Part shown: piece after piece, positions 46,285 to 53,911 of the stretch
How the letters are laid out: each line of letters opens with the position of its first letter
Position numbering within the stretch: position 1 is the first letter of the stretch
Assembly: GCA_007679095.1 (NCBI GenBank)
Contig: VEFU01000001.1
Span: 213,081-277,080, forward strand
DNA from: Paenibacillus bovis
Lineage (GTDB): Bacteria; Bacillota; Bacilli; Bacillales; Bacillaceae_C
Length of the DNA stretch: 64,000 nt
Direction of reading: 5' to 3'
Program-made: the position numbers and the translations under genes
Notes under the pieces: model-generated
Told to the model about the DNA's origin: nothing
The model's database searches: none
Seen by the model: only the letters and a program-made list of their open reading frames with translations

Positions 46285-47334
46285 CTATTCCACAACTACA
46301 TGTCCTGGTTGTTCCGCAAAAACTTCGCCGATTATACGTGCCAGAACACCAGCACTTTGCAAAGCGTTCAATAATTCCTGCGCTTCTTCCCCAGCTACTG
46401 AAATTAAAAGCCCTCCTGATGTTACTGCATCACATAAGATCCATTGGTCAATTTGATCCATAGTTTCAGGGAATGTAACGGCACCTTCTAAATGTGCAAA
46501 GTTATTCTTCGTTCCACCTGGGATTATCCCTTGCTCTGCAAGTTCCCGCACCCTATCTAGAATCGGCACTTCATTTTTCAAAATTCGTATTCCGGTCTTA
46601 CTACCTTTTGCCATTTCGGAAGCATGTCCCAATAAACCAAATCCTGTTACATCTGTACACGCATGAACATTGAATGGCTCCATCGTTTCCGCTGCTGTTT
46701 TATTTAACGTTGTCATAACATTTGTCACATTGGTAATCTCATCTTCACTAAGGAGTCCCTTTTTAAGAGATGAAGTTAAAATACCAACACCAATTGGCTT
46801 TGTTAACATTAAAGTATCCCCAGGTTTTGCCCCAGCATTCGTTCTTACCTTATCAGGATGAACAGTTCCGGTGACGGCTAGTCCAAATTTCGGCTCTTTA
46901 TCATCAATTGAGTGCCCTCCAACTAATGTTGCGCCTGCTTCTTGCAGTTTATCAGCCGCTCCGCGTAAAATTTCCGCAAGAATCTTCTTTTCTAAAGTTG
47001 CTATTGGAAATGCAACAATATTAAGTGCTGTCAATGGTTTACCACCCATTGCATAAATATCACTTATTGCATTTGCTGCAGCTACTTGCCCAAATGAATA
47101 CGGATCATCAACAATTGGAGTAAAGAAGTCTAGAGTTTGCACTATCGCTAAGTCATCTGTAAGTTTATACACCCCAGCATCATCACTTGTATCCAGCCCT
47201 ACTAAAAGGTCTGGATTTGGTGAAGCTGGTGGAAGCATTCTAATTACTTCTGATAACTCGGATGGCCCAATCTTACATCCACACCCTCCTTTGGATGATA
47301 ATGAAGTAAGTCTTATGGAATCAAACTGTGTCAT
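46285..47334 (-). CDS. selD: Selenide, water dikinase
   Basis: 349 aa enzyme making selenophosphate from selenide and ATP. The catalytic region is GGCGCKIGP with Cys18, Cys20 and Lys21; the active residue is Cys, not selenocysteine. Downstream PurM/AIR-synthase-like motifs are visible: GLDTSDDAGVY, AAANAISDIYAMGG, LVGGHSIDDKEPKFG and CTDVTGFGLLGH. No selA, selB or tRNA-Sec is in the window. With mnmH nearby, the visible use of selenium is tRNA modification. Confidence 0.95.
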   Translation of the reverse strand: MTQFDSIRLTSLSSKGGCGCKIGPSELSEVIRMLPPASPNPDLLVGLDTSDDAGVYKLTDDLAIVQTLDFFTPIVDDPYSFGQVAAANAISDIYAMGGKPLTALNIVAFPIATLEKKILAEILRGAADKLQEAGATLVGGHSIDDKEPKFGLAVTGTVHPDKVRTNAGAKPGDTLMLTKPIGVGILTSSLKKGLLSEDEITNVTNVMTTLNKTAAETMEPFNVHACTDVTGFGLLGHASEMAKGSKTGIRILKNEVPILDRVRELAEQGIIPGGTKNNFAHLEGAVTFPETMDQIDQWILCDAVTSGGLLISVAGEEAQELLNALQSAGVLARIIGEVFAEQPGHVVVE

Positions 47335-47577
47335 ATAGATATCAGCCTTTCTGAATTTGGTAGATTATATACAAATTATAATTCAACTGTTATCAGTTTA
47401 CCTAATTGTTGCATTAGCTTTGGCAAACAAAATAGTTGAATAATACAAGGTAAGGTTTAGAAACTGTTTACTGTCGGGCGCTCGCTATCCTTTTTTTACT
47501 ACTTTGCATGTTTATGAAACCCTTCTTATTAATCATTCGTAAACGGAGGCAACTAGTTTTCGGAATGAGGTGCCTTT

Positions 47578-48120
47578 TTGAGTTTAATTGCATGGTTAAT
47601 TATCGCTAGTGAAGTTTGTTTTTGGATTGTAATCGGATTAGGTCTAGTTACTAGATATCTTTTTAAAAGAAATAAACTGGGATTATTTTTCTTAGCACTT
47701 ACACCTGTTATTGACCTCATTTTGTTAATTGCGACAAGTGTTGATTTATATAACGGGGCAACCGCAACACAAGTCCACGGTATAGCGGCGGTATATATTG
47801 GGGTGTCAATCGCATTTGGAAAAAGCATGATTAGATGGGCAGATGAGCACTTTTTATATTACATTACTAAGCAAGGTCCTAAACCGATAAAACGGTATGG
47901 CATGGATTATGCGAAGCATTATTTTAAAAGTTGGCTGAGACATGTACTTGCATATGCGATCGGCGTCGGATTATTATTTGGACTTGTGTATTTTATCGAT
48001 GACCCTTCTCGGACGGAGGCACTAAGTGGAACAATAAAAGTATGGTCTATTATTTTAGCGATTGATTTTATCTTTTCAATTTCGTATTTTATTTGGCCAC
48101 GAAAAGCAAAAGTCGAGTGA
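47578..48120 (+). CDS. Integral membrane protein, unknown
   Basis: 180 aa with five hydrophobic segments (about residues 3-25, 33-53, 62-80, 125-145, 155-172) and a basic cytoplasmic loop KQGPKPIKRYGMDYAKHYFKSW reported here only in part. The start is TTG 47578, 7 nt after GAGGTG. No family name can be given. It is monocistronic with its own terminator. Confidence 0.7.
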   Translation: MSLIAWLIIASEVCFWIVIGLGLVTRYLFKRNKLGLFFLALTPVIDLILLIATSVDLYNGATATQVHGIAAVYIGVSIAFGKSMIRWADEHFLYYITKQGPKPIKRYGMDYAKHYFKSWLRHVLAYAIGVGLLFGLVYFIDDPSRTEALSGTIKVWSIILAIDFIFSISYFIWPRKAKVE

Positions 48121-48122
48121 TG

Positions 48123-48153
48123 GGAACCTTTCAAATGGAAAGGTTCTTTTTTT
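48123..48153 (+). terminator. Terminator of the preceding membrane protein gene
   Basis: GGAACCTTTC and GGAAAGGTTC pair with a 4-nt loop, followed by seven T, directly after the stop codon. Confidence 0.9.
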
Positions 48154-48220
48154 ATGACTCTTTCTTCATTAGTGATTTTTCTTGATAATAAATGAGCGTA
48201 TTTTACTATCCTTCGCGGGA

Positions 48221-48341
48221 GATTTACTAGCCGTTGATGATTGATTACTAGCCGTCGTCCAAGATTCACTAGCCATCATTGAGCTTTACTAGCTGTCGTC
48301 AGAGGTCTACAATCCGTGCGGTCGAGATTACTAGCCAATCC
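48221..48341. repeat. Degenerate ~22-bp tandem repeats (ACTAGCCGTCGTC type)
   Basis: Six imperfect units with the core TTACTAGCCGTCGTC-like sequence recur about every 20-23 bp (GATTTACTAGCCGTTGATG, GATTACTAGCCGTCGTCC, GATTCACTAGCCATCATT and so on). The block lies upstream of the LytTR-linked ABC operon and contains no gene. The remaining part of 48154-48517 holds the presumptive promoter, not resolved. Confidence 0.8.
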
Positions 48342-48517
48342 CAACTTCTTCCTGAATTGTTCCTGCCACACATCCTTTTCTTATGCATCTCACTATTGAA
48401 ATTTTGCGGGTCACCACCCCAATTATGCATGTTACGGAAAACCATAGGACGGAATCTACAATACGTAATAGGATTAAATCAAGAACAACGGCAGTAATTA
48501 AGGAGGATTACCACGGA

Positions 48518-49237
48518 ATGGATATTATTAATGTGAAGAATCTACAAAAGTCATATGGAAACCACCATGTATTAAATGGGCTTGATTTTCAAGCACAGGC
48601 TGGAGAAATTATCGGAGTTATTGGCAAAAATGGTGCCGGTAAATCTACTTTTTTAGAAATCATTATGACGATAAAAGATTATGATGCTGGCGAGGTAGTT
48701 GTACTCAACGAAAATTTGCAAGGACTGTCCACGAACCAAATTGAACTAATAAGGAAGGAGATTGCGGTTGTTCTGCAACCAACTCATTATTATAAAAATT
48801 TAAAAGTTGGAGAATTACTACGTTTATTCAAGGCTTATTACAAATCAGAAATTGATATCAATAAGGTGATAGAAGATTTTAAGCTCGGGCCACATAAAAA
48901 AACATACTTTGATAAGCTTTCAGGCGGCTGGAAACAAATTGTGAGCTTGGCAATCGCGTTTTTATCCAAACCGAAGCTTCTTATTTTAGATGAACCTACT
49001 ACAGGATTGGATCCGCATATGCGTAATCTTTTATGGTCCTATATAACAGAATACAACAACCGCAATGGCGGAACGGTTATTTTAACAACGCATTATATGG
49101 ACGAAATTGAAATGTACTGTGACAAGGTAATGCTTATCAATGAGGGAAAAAGCGAGCTTTTTGCAACACCAGAAAACATTTTGTCCTTAGGATATAAATC
49201 GGTGCATGAATTTTATTTAAATAAGGTATCAATATAG
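48518..49237 (+). CDS. ABC transporter ATPase of a LytTR-linked exporter
   Basis: 239 aa. Walker A GKNGAGKST, Q-loop VVLQPTHYY, signature KLSGGWKQ, Walker B LLILDEPTTGLDP, switch His LTTHYMDE. The ATG at 48518 follows AAGGAGGATTACC and gives MDIINVKNLQKSYG; an open frame extends 45 codons further upstream without a ribosome site and is not used. It is the first gene of an operon with a permease, a LytTR regulator and a DUF3021 protein. Confidence 0.9.
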   Translation: MDIINVKNLQKSYGNHHVLNGLDFQAQAGEIIGVIGKNGAGKSTFLEIIMTIKDYDAGEVVVLNENLQGLSTNQIELIRKEIAVVLQPTHYYKNLKVGELLRLFKAYYKSEIDINKVIEDFKLGPHKKTYFDKLSGGWKQIVSLAIAFLSKPKLLILDEPTTGLDPHMRNLLWSYITEYNNRNGGTVILTTHYMDEIEMYCDKVMLINEGKSELFATPENILSLGYKSVHEFYLNKVSI

Positions 49238-49249
49238 GAGGAATTCCAC

Positions 49250-49990
49250 ATGTTAGCAACGCAATTAAAATATGACTTACTGATGTTTTCAAGAGAACTT
49301 TTTTACCTTGTATTTTCGATTATCATTCCACCGCTTGCGTATCTATTTTTAGGGCAACTATTTGGGGACCAGATGTATGGTGAATTAAGTTATGCAGAAA
49401 CTTACACACCAGCGTTCATTATATTAATTACATTTACAGTTATCTTTTTCGCTTTTGGATTTGATCAGGTTTCAAATCGAGCTAATGGTATAGAAAAGCG
49501 AATTAGTATCTCGCCTGTACCGAAACGAGTATTGTTAATTTCCAATATATTAAAATCAATTATTATTACCAGTTGTGGCTTTGTCCTAATTCAAGTAATT
49601 GGAATAGCAATTTATAGCTTGCAATTTAGTGCACTATCATTTTTAAGCTCATACTTGTTTTTCATTTTATTAAATGCCGTGTTACTAGTGATTTCTTCTG
49701 CTATATATTCACTTTTCAACCAGGAAAAAAGTGCACTAGTTTTCTCCATCATCATTTTTCAAGTGGTAATGTTTACTGGAGATTTCTCATTTCCCGTAAG
49801 TCAAATGCCTAACTTCGTTCAAGTGATTGCGAAGCTGAATCCTATTTATCATATGAACCACTTATTCACAAATGTATGGAATCAACTATTTTCTTTTGAT
49901 AAAAACTCTCTTATTTCTATTGGATATGTACTCTTAATTTTTGCAATTTCTCTAATAATCATCCAAATAACAAACCGAAAAAAGGTATAA
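49250..49990 (+). CDS. ABC-2-type permease of the LytTR-linked exporter
   Basis: 246 aa with six helices, ABC-2 superfamily (ATQLKYDLLMFSRELFYLVFS at the N-terminus). Partner of the ATPase 12 bp upstream; ribosome site TAGGAGGAATTCC. Exporters in such operons often deal with antimicrobial or self-made peptides, but no substrate can be read here. Confidence 0.85.
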   Translation: MLATQLKYDLLMFSRELFYLVFSIIIPPLAYLFLGQLFGDQMYGELSYAETYTPAFIILITFTVIFFAFGFDQVSNRANGIEKRISISPVPKRVLLISNILKSIIITSCGFVLIQVIGIAIYSLQFSALSFLSSYLFFILLNAVLLVISSAIYSLFNQEKSALVFSIIIFQVVMFTGDFSFPVSQMPNFVQVIAKLNPIYHMNHLFTNVWNQLFSFDKNSLISIGYVLLIFAISLIIIQITNRKKV

Positions 49991-50028
49991 TGGTAGGAAG
50001 TATTTCGGTCATAGGAGGATGAAGACAG

Positions 50029-50487
50029 ATGAAGGTTTCACTAGATATTGATCCTGATTATGAACAAACAAAGGTGACGATTCACTGCAAGGAAATGGAT
50101 GAATCGATTCAGGACATTTTAGATTTTCTTAAAAAGCAGGAAACAGAATTTATCGTAGGTAAGAGTGGAGAAATGCAGCATATTTTAAAACCTAAGGAAA
50201 TCCACTTTTTTCATACGGAAGAAGATACAGTGGTGGCGGTCACTGCAAATGGGTCGTATAAGTTGAAGGAAAAACTGTATGAACTAGAACAAGTTCTTCC
50301 TTCTACTCACTTTGTAAGACTATCAAAGTCTGTCATTGCCAATCTACATGAATTAAGTCATTTTGAAGCATCATTTAATGGGACTTTATGTGTTCACTTT
50401 AAATCCGGCGCAAAGGAATATGTAACGAGGACATACGTTGGAAAAATAAAAGAATCGTTACAAATGAACAGGAGGAAAAACGGATGA
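50029..50487 (+). CDS. LytTR-domain transcriptional regulator
   Basis: 152 aa with no receiver domain. The C-terminal LytTR DNA-binding domain (about 50-148) shows IHFFHTEEDTVVAVTANGSY, LPSTHFVRLSKSVIANL and VTRTYVGKIKESL. An N-terminal about 45-residue beta-rich piece precedes it. It overlaps the DUF3021 gene by 4 bp. The pair fits the LytTR regulatory systems in which a small membrane protein holds the regulator inactive. Confidence 0.88.
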   Translation: MKVSLDIDPDYEQTKVTIHCKEMDESIQDILDFLKKQETEFIVGKSGEMQHILKPKEIHFFHTEEDTVVAVTANGSYKLKEKLYELEQVLPSTHFVRLSKSVIANLHELSHFEASFNGTLCVHFKSGAKEYVTRTYVGKIKESLQMNRRKNG

Positions 50488-50891
50488 AAAAGTTCATTAC
50501 TCGCAGTATTCTCGGAATCTTCTACGGTGCCTTCCTAGCAGTAATTGCTACTAATATTGTTTATTTTAGCGGAACGGAGATGCTGGATGGAGGAGCCTTT
50601 TTCAAAAATTCACTCGGCTTTATTTTCTGTGGCTGGTTTTTTACAGTTACCCCTCTTTATTTCGAGAATGAGAATCTACAACTTTGGCAGCAAACAGCCT
50701 TACATTTTATCACTGTGACGATTTTGTATTTTGTACTGTCACTTGGAATCGGCTGGATCCCTTTTGAACTAAAAAGCATTCTCATATTCGGGGCAATATT
50801 TATCGCAGGATACGCTATCTTCTGGACAGCTTTTTACGTTTACTATAAAAATAAAGTGAAGAAATTGAATGAAGATCTACAACACATTTAA
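50484..50891 (+). CDS. DUF3021 membrane protein, probable LytTR partner
   Basis: 135 aa with four helices (about 10-28, 42-60, 70-90, 96-118) and a basic C-terminal tail, the DUF3021 plan. Start: ATG after AGGAGGAAAAACGG, overlapping the regulator gene. It is likely the membrane-bound control protein of the LytTR regulator; direct evidence is lacking. Confidence 0.82.
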   Translation: MKKFITRSILGIFYGAFLAVIATNIVYFSGTEMLDGGAFFKNSLGFIFCGWFFTVTPLYFENENLQLWQQTALHFITVTILYFVLSLGIGWIPFELKSILIFGAIFIAGYAIFWTAFYVYYKNKVKKLNEDLQHI

Positions 50892-50948
50892 CATCCATTG
50901 ATATATAAACAACCTTATACTACGATTCTTCCAAAGGAGGTGAAGAAA

Positions 50949-51536
50949 ATGACTAAGGAGGGTAAGAAAAACGGTTTATTGAGAAAAACTGGCCTCACGT
51001 ATGATGACTATGCTGCTATTGATGATGGTCAATATTATGAATTAGCTGGAGGCAAGCTAGAATTAATCAGCCCAGCACCTTATGTTACTCATCAGATGAT
51101 TAGCTATGAAATTCAGAAGAAATTGGATTATAGTTGTTCATCGAACTATATAATTCTCAACTCGCCAGTAGATTTAATTCTCTCTCCTTCTGAGGTCAGG
51201 CAGCCAGATCTTGTAATAATACATCGTGACCGATTCGATATTATTAGTAAACGAGGGATAGAAGGTGCGCCAGACCTCGTGGTAGAGATTCTTTCCCCAT
51301 CCTCATTGAAACGTGACAAGATAGATAAATTAAAAGTTTATGCGGAATATCAAATTCCAGAATATTGGATAGTGGATACTGAAAACGAGTGTTTGGAGCA
51401 GTATACGCTACAAGATAACCGATATGAACTTATCAACATATTTCAAGAGGAGGAGACTATTACCTCAAAACACATTCCTTGCATATCCTTCACAATGAAA
51501 GACATTATGGATAAAATCCCTGAACTTAGAGATTAA
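50949..51536 (+). CDS. Uma2-family (DUF820) PD-(D/E)xK nuclease-like protein
   Basis: 195 aa. The restriction-endonuclease-like core is visible: RQPDLVII (about 98-105), APDLVVEILSPSSLKRDKI (about 124-142), and KVYAEYQIPEYWIVD. Uma2 proteins are common in cyanobacteria and sporadic elsewhere; function unresolved. The ATG at 50949 lies after AAAGGAGGTGAAGAAA, which overrules the longer frame from 50898. It sits 57 bp after the DUF3021 gene and may be cotranscribed. Confidence 0.85.
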   Translation: MTKEGKKNGLLRKTGLTYDDYAAIDDGQYYELAGGKLELISPAPYVTHQMISYEIQKKLDYSCSSNYIILNSPVDLILSPSEVRQPDLVIIHRDRFDIISKRGIEGAPDLVVEILSPSSLKRDKIDKLKVYAEYQIPEYWIVDTENECLEQYTLQDNRYELINIFQEEETITSKHIPCISFTMKDIMDKIPELRD

Positions 51537-51643
51537 AATAGGAGCGTGGGGCAGCCCAGCTCCTTTATTATTTCATCCCATCTACATAACCAAACCTTTA
51601 ACAAGATTTCTCATATCGTGTTGGGCAATCCTTTTTTCATTTT

Positions 51644-51707
51644 GGCTCTGTTAAAGTTCATTGTTGTTAACAACTTAGTTGATTGTAGCGGATGTACACG
51701 AGACTCC
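51644..51707. repeat. Left end of the MITE-like element, truncated
   Basis: These 64 bp are identical to 2482-2545 (GGCTCTGTTAAAGTTC onward), then identity stops at GAGACTCC. The next bases belong to a broken gene read on the minus strand. The right half of the element is missing, so this is a deletion junction. Confidence 0.85.
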
Positions 51708-51815
51708 CTTAGAGAGCTTGTCTTTTATTTTGTAAAATAAATAACTACGGTAACTATCAAATTCTTTTAAACTTGTGAACTGTTGTAAATCACGATATTT
51801 GTCCATATAATTCAT
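51708..51815 (-). pseudogene. Truncated gene start behind an attenuator (Rep-like?)
   Basis: On the minus strand an ATG at 51815, with GGGAG 9 nt upstream, opens a frame MNYMDKYRDLQQFTSLKEFD and on to ...FYKIKDKL (about 34 native codons). It then runs into the truncated repeat and stops near 51675. It looks like the N-terminus of a plasmid or phage replication/HTH-type protein, but that identity is tentative. What matters is its position behind the leader described at 51851-52110. Confidence 0.6.
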
Positions 51816-51850
51816 TTTCTCTGTCTCCCTCTTCTATCGGAAAACAAAAA

Positions 51851-51896
51851 AGCATGTCCCTTCAACCTGTGAAAATACTAGGTTAAATGAACATGC
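51851..51896 (-). promoter_or_regulatory. Attenuator-type terminator in the leader of the truncated gene
   Basis: On the minus strand AGCATGTTCATTTAACCT pairs imperfectly with AGGTTGAAGGGACATGCT and is followed by TTTTTTTGTTTT. It ends 36 nt before the ATG at 51815, that is, after the predicted mRNA start (about 52075) and before the ribosome site: the position of an attenuator. Confidence 0.65.
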
Positions 51897-51931
51897 TCCA
51901 AAACTCGTCTAAATATGCCAAAAGATAACTG

Positions 51932-51960
51932 TTGATTTAGTCAACAGAACAAGTTAAAAT
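51932..51960 (+). promoter_or_regulatory. Promoter of the candidate antisense RNA (module 1)
   Basis: TTGATT (51932-51937), 17 bp, TAAAAT (51955-51960) on the + strand; predicted +1 about 51967. Confidence 0.6.
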
Positions 51961-51966
51961 GAACAT

Positions 51967-52057
51967 AAATCAAATAACCTGTAGTGTGAGTACAGGCAAA
52001 GTCATTTCCGTTAAAGGTCGGCAAACCTCTAACATTATGGAAATGGCTTTTTGTTTT
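51967..52057 (+). ncRNA. Candidate ~90-nt antisense RNA (module 1)
   Basis: From the predicted +1, the RNA would contain hairpin CCTGTA-gtgtgag-TACAGG (51978-51996). A larger terminator hairpin follows, AAAG-t-CATTTCC ... GGAAATG-g-CTTT (51998-52050, with inner AGGT/ACCT), and then TTGTTTTG. It is entirely complementary to the 5' part of the minus-strand leader that begins near 52075. Promoter, size and U-tail resemble counter-transcripts of attenuation-controlled plasmids. No expression data are available. Confidence 0.55.
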
Positions 52058-52081
52058 GTCCGGTCTATTAAGTTAGTTTTA

Positions 52082-52110
52082 ATTTTAACTCTATCAATCT
52101 TTTATTACAA
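52082..52110 (-). promoter_or_regulatory. Promoter of the attenuated mRNA (module 1)
   Basis: On the minus strand TTGTAA (52110-52105), 17 bp, TAAAAT (52087-52082); predicted +1 about 52075, about 18 nt beyond the 3' end of the + strand RNA and 260 nt before the ATG at 51815. The rest of 52111-52300 shows no gene. Confidence 0.6.
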
Positions 52111-52300
52111 TACTATTAGATAAAAGATATTCAGTATTTAGACCTAATCTCAAAAATACCCCTTATATCTCAGGTTCTTTTATCCCAGTTGCGTTGCTCC
52201 TATAAGAAGAAAACGCTAAATCAATAGATACTTCTTTACAAAACCACTAATTTATGGAACACATATGGACTAGTAATACATTAGGGTCACAAATGTTGCT

Positions 52301-52939
52301 TTAATGAATACCAAATTCTTTTCTCATCGCATCTTCGAAATGCTGATCTACATACTCTTTTACAAAACGCTCACGCTTATTTAAATCTTCTGTCTTCCTA
52401 AACCATCCAACTTTAATAAAACGTTCTTCTGTAGGTTTTGTAGACCATATAGAGAGTGCTTGTTCTTCTAATGATCTAGTTACTTTGCGCTCTGCTAAAA
52501 GCGCTTCAAAGCGATCTAGCCTTTCCTGTTCTCTTGAAGGTAACATTTTTTGGAAATCTCTCATCTGACTTTCCATTTGATCAGCCGCAACCTGTTCAAA
52601 AGCTATTTTCATTTCGTTCATGATTGTAGTCTTCATTTTATCAAAATCAACAACTTGAATAGACTTCTCATCCTCAAAATCTACTGGAAAAGGTCGTAAT
52701 TGAAAATGATTCGGGAGACTATCAAAAATCCCATCTAATGACCATTTATCATTTCTTTTCTCTATGATAAACTGGGCTATTTTAAAATCTAATTCATCAT
52801 AGATCTTCTCATTATTAACCCTCGTGATATAATGCAAATTTCTATGACTCTCTAATGTTCTGAACCAGCCATCAATGGTATTAGCATGTTTACCTAACAT
52901 TTTAGCAAAATCACTTATTTTCCAATGCTCCTGTGACAA
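52301..52939 (-). CDS. MerR-like/DUF3967 plasmid-type protein
   Basis: 212 aa. The N-terminus is a MerR-like helix-turn-helix (WKISDFAKMLGKHANTIDGWFRTLE), followed by a helical region and a C-terminal segment TRSLEEQALSIWSTKPTEERFIKVGWFRKTEDL. This domain order is seen in DUF3967 proteins of Bacillus plasmids and phages, where a role in maintenance or regulation is presumed. The start is TTG 52939, 7 nt after AAAGGAGG. It marks the beginning of the accessory region. Confidence 0.75.
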   Translation of the reverse strand: MSQEHWKISDFAKMLGKHANTIDGWFRTLESHRNLHYITRVNNEKIYDELDFKIAQFIIEKRNDKWSLDGIFDSLPNHFQLRPFPVDFEDEKSIQVVDFDKMKTTIMNEMKIAFEQVAADQMESQMRDFQKMLPSREQERLDRFEALLAERKVTRSLEEQALSIWSTKPTEERFIKVGWFRKTEDLNKRERFVKEYVDQHFEDAMRKEFGIH

Positions 52940-53311
52940 CTCACTTCCTCCTTTCAAAGTTTGAAATGTGATGAATATATAGAGCACAAAGACACAAGGG
53001 TCACATACGTGTGTTATCTATGTAGAGTAAACAACATTTGTGGTACATATCTAGTAAAATTATACTTCAAAAAACTAGATAAATCTAAGGAAAGTATTTG
53101 TTTAAAGGAGAGCAAGACCCATCAAGAACAGGATTTTTTCACCTTCAATAAATTCATAAATTTGACTAGAATCGTACGTTACAAGAAAGTTATGCTGTTA
53201 TTAAACTAGCATGTCATTAATAGTTTGTTCATAGTGATAAAGGAATTAACAGAATCTATAAAAATCTGAAAAGTTTGTATTGCAAATACTGGGATAAATG
53301 GTAGGATATAA

Positions 53312-53327
53312 CTATCAGGCCTGATAG
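53312..53327. promoter_or_regulatory. 16-bp perfect palindrome upstream of a secreted-protein gene
   Basis: CTATCAGGCCTGATAG equals its reverse complement and sits 31 bp before the start codon at 53359, just after GGATATAA, which may be a -10 region. It is probably an operator. The preceding 52940-53300 contains no supported gene. Confidence 0.55.
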
Positions 53328-53358
53328 ACAAATAAGATATATGTGGAGGAGTAGTAGT

Positions 53359-53826
53359 ATGAAGGCAAAAATAAAAACTAGATTAGTAGCTTCTGTTTTT
53401 CTAATATTCGCACTATTCATGTCTGTAACACCGACATTGGCAGCTTCGTCATATTATGATTTTCAAATATACAAATCAGTAAATGGAAAAGAAACTGGGA
53501 AATTTCATAGTCTCACTGCGAATAAAACAGCAAGTATTAGTGGTAAAGCGTGGTACAATCACAGTAAGGATAAATCAGGGGGGCAAGTTAATATTGCTGG
53601 AGAAACAGTAAAATACTGTTTAAAACGCGATAGATTTGGATTTGATAAGGATTATGGTTGTGTAGATGGGTATGTAAGTTTTAAAACTACAAATTATAAC
53701 AACGGGAATAATTTCAGCGGTACTTTTAAAGATGTACCAGATGAAAAATCAGATAAGTATTATCTAGTTATTACTAAAGGTAATGGCCTTGTATACGTCC
53801 AAGGAGAGGGAAACGTAAAACAGTAG
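53359..53826 (+). CDS. Secreted protein of unknown function
   Basis: 155 aa. A clear signal peptide (KAKIKTRLVASVFLIFALFM) is cleaved near TLAAS. The mature part (about 125 aa) is beta-rich, basic, with two Cys (YCLKRD and YGCVDGYVS) that could pair, and Gly/Asn-rich turns. No family is recognised. The ATG at 53359 has GGAGG 9 nt upstream. It is single, with a palindrome in its promoter and a terminator after it. Confidence 0.75.
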   Translation: MKAKIKTRLVASVFLIFALFMSVTPTLAASSYYDFQIYKSVNGKETGKFHSLTANKTASISGKAWYNHSKDKSGGQVNIAGETVKYCLKRDRFGFDKDYGCVDGYVSFKTTNYNNGNNFSGTFKDVPDEKSDKYYLVITKGNGLVYVQGEGNVKQ

Positions 53827-53833
53827 TTAGAAG

Positions 53834-53862
53834 AGGAGGGCGATTAATCCTCCTTTTTTCTA
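53834..53862 (+). terminator. Terminator of the secreted-protein gene
   Basis: AGGAGG and CCTCCT pair around GCGATTAAT, followed by TTTTT. Confidence 0.75.
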
Positions 53863-53911
53863 GTGTGCTATTAAAATCTCATAGTTTTGTAGGCAGGAGA
53901 GGATATCTAAT

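Noticed and set aside
48221..48341. CRISPR-like repeat array
   Set aside because: Units of about 22 bp are imperfect with no unique spacers of constant length, and no cas gene is nearby.
51978..52057. Known metabolite riboswitch
   Set aside because: No conserved core of classes I can recall (T-box, SAM, preQ1, c-di-GMP, guanidine, fluoride) was found, and no gene follows on that strand.
52961..53209. 82-codon + strand frame between the DUF3967 gene and the secreted-protein gene
   Set aside because: It overlaps the start region of the minus-strand gene, has no ribosome site and resembles no protein; it may be decayed DNA but cannot be supported.
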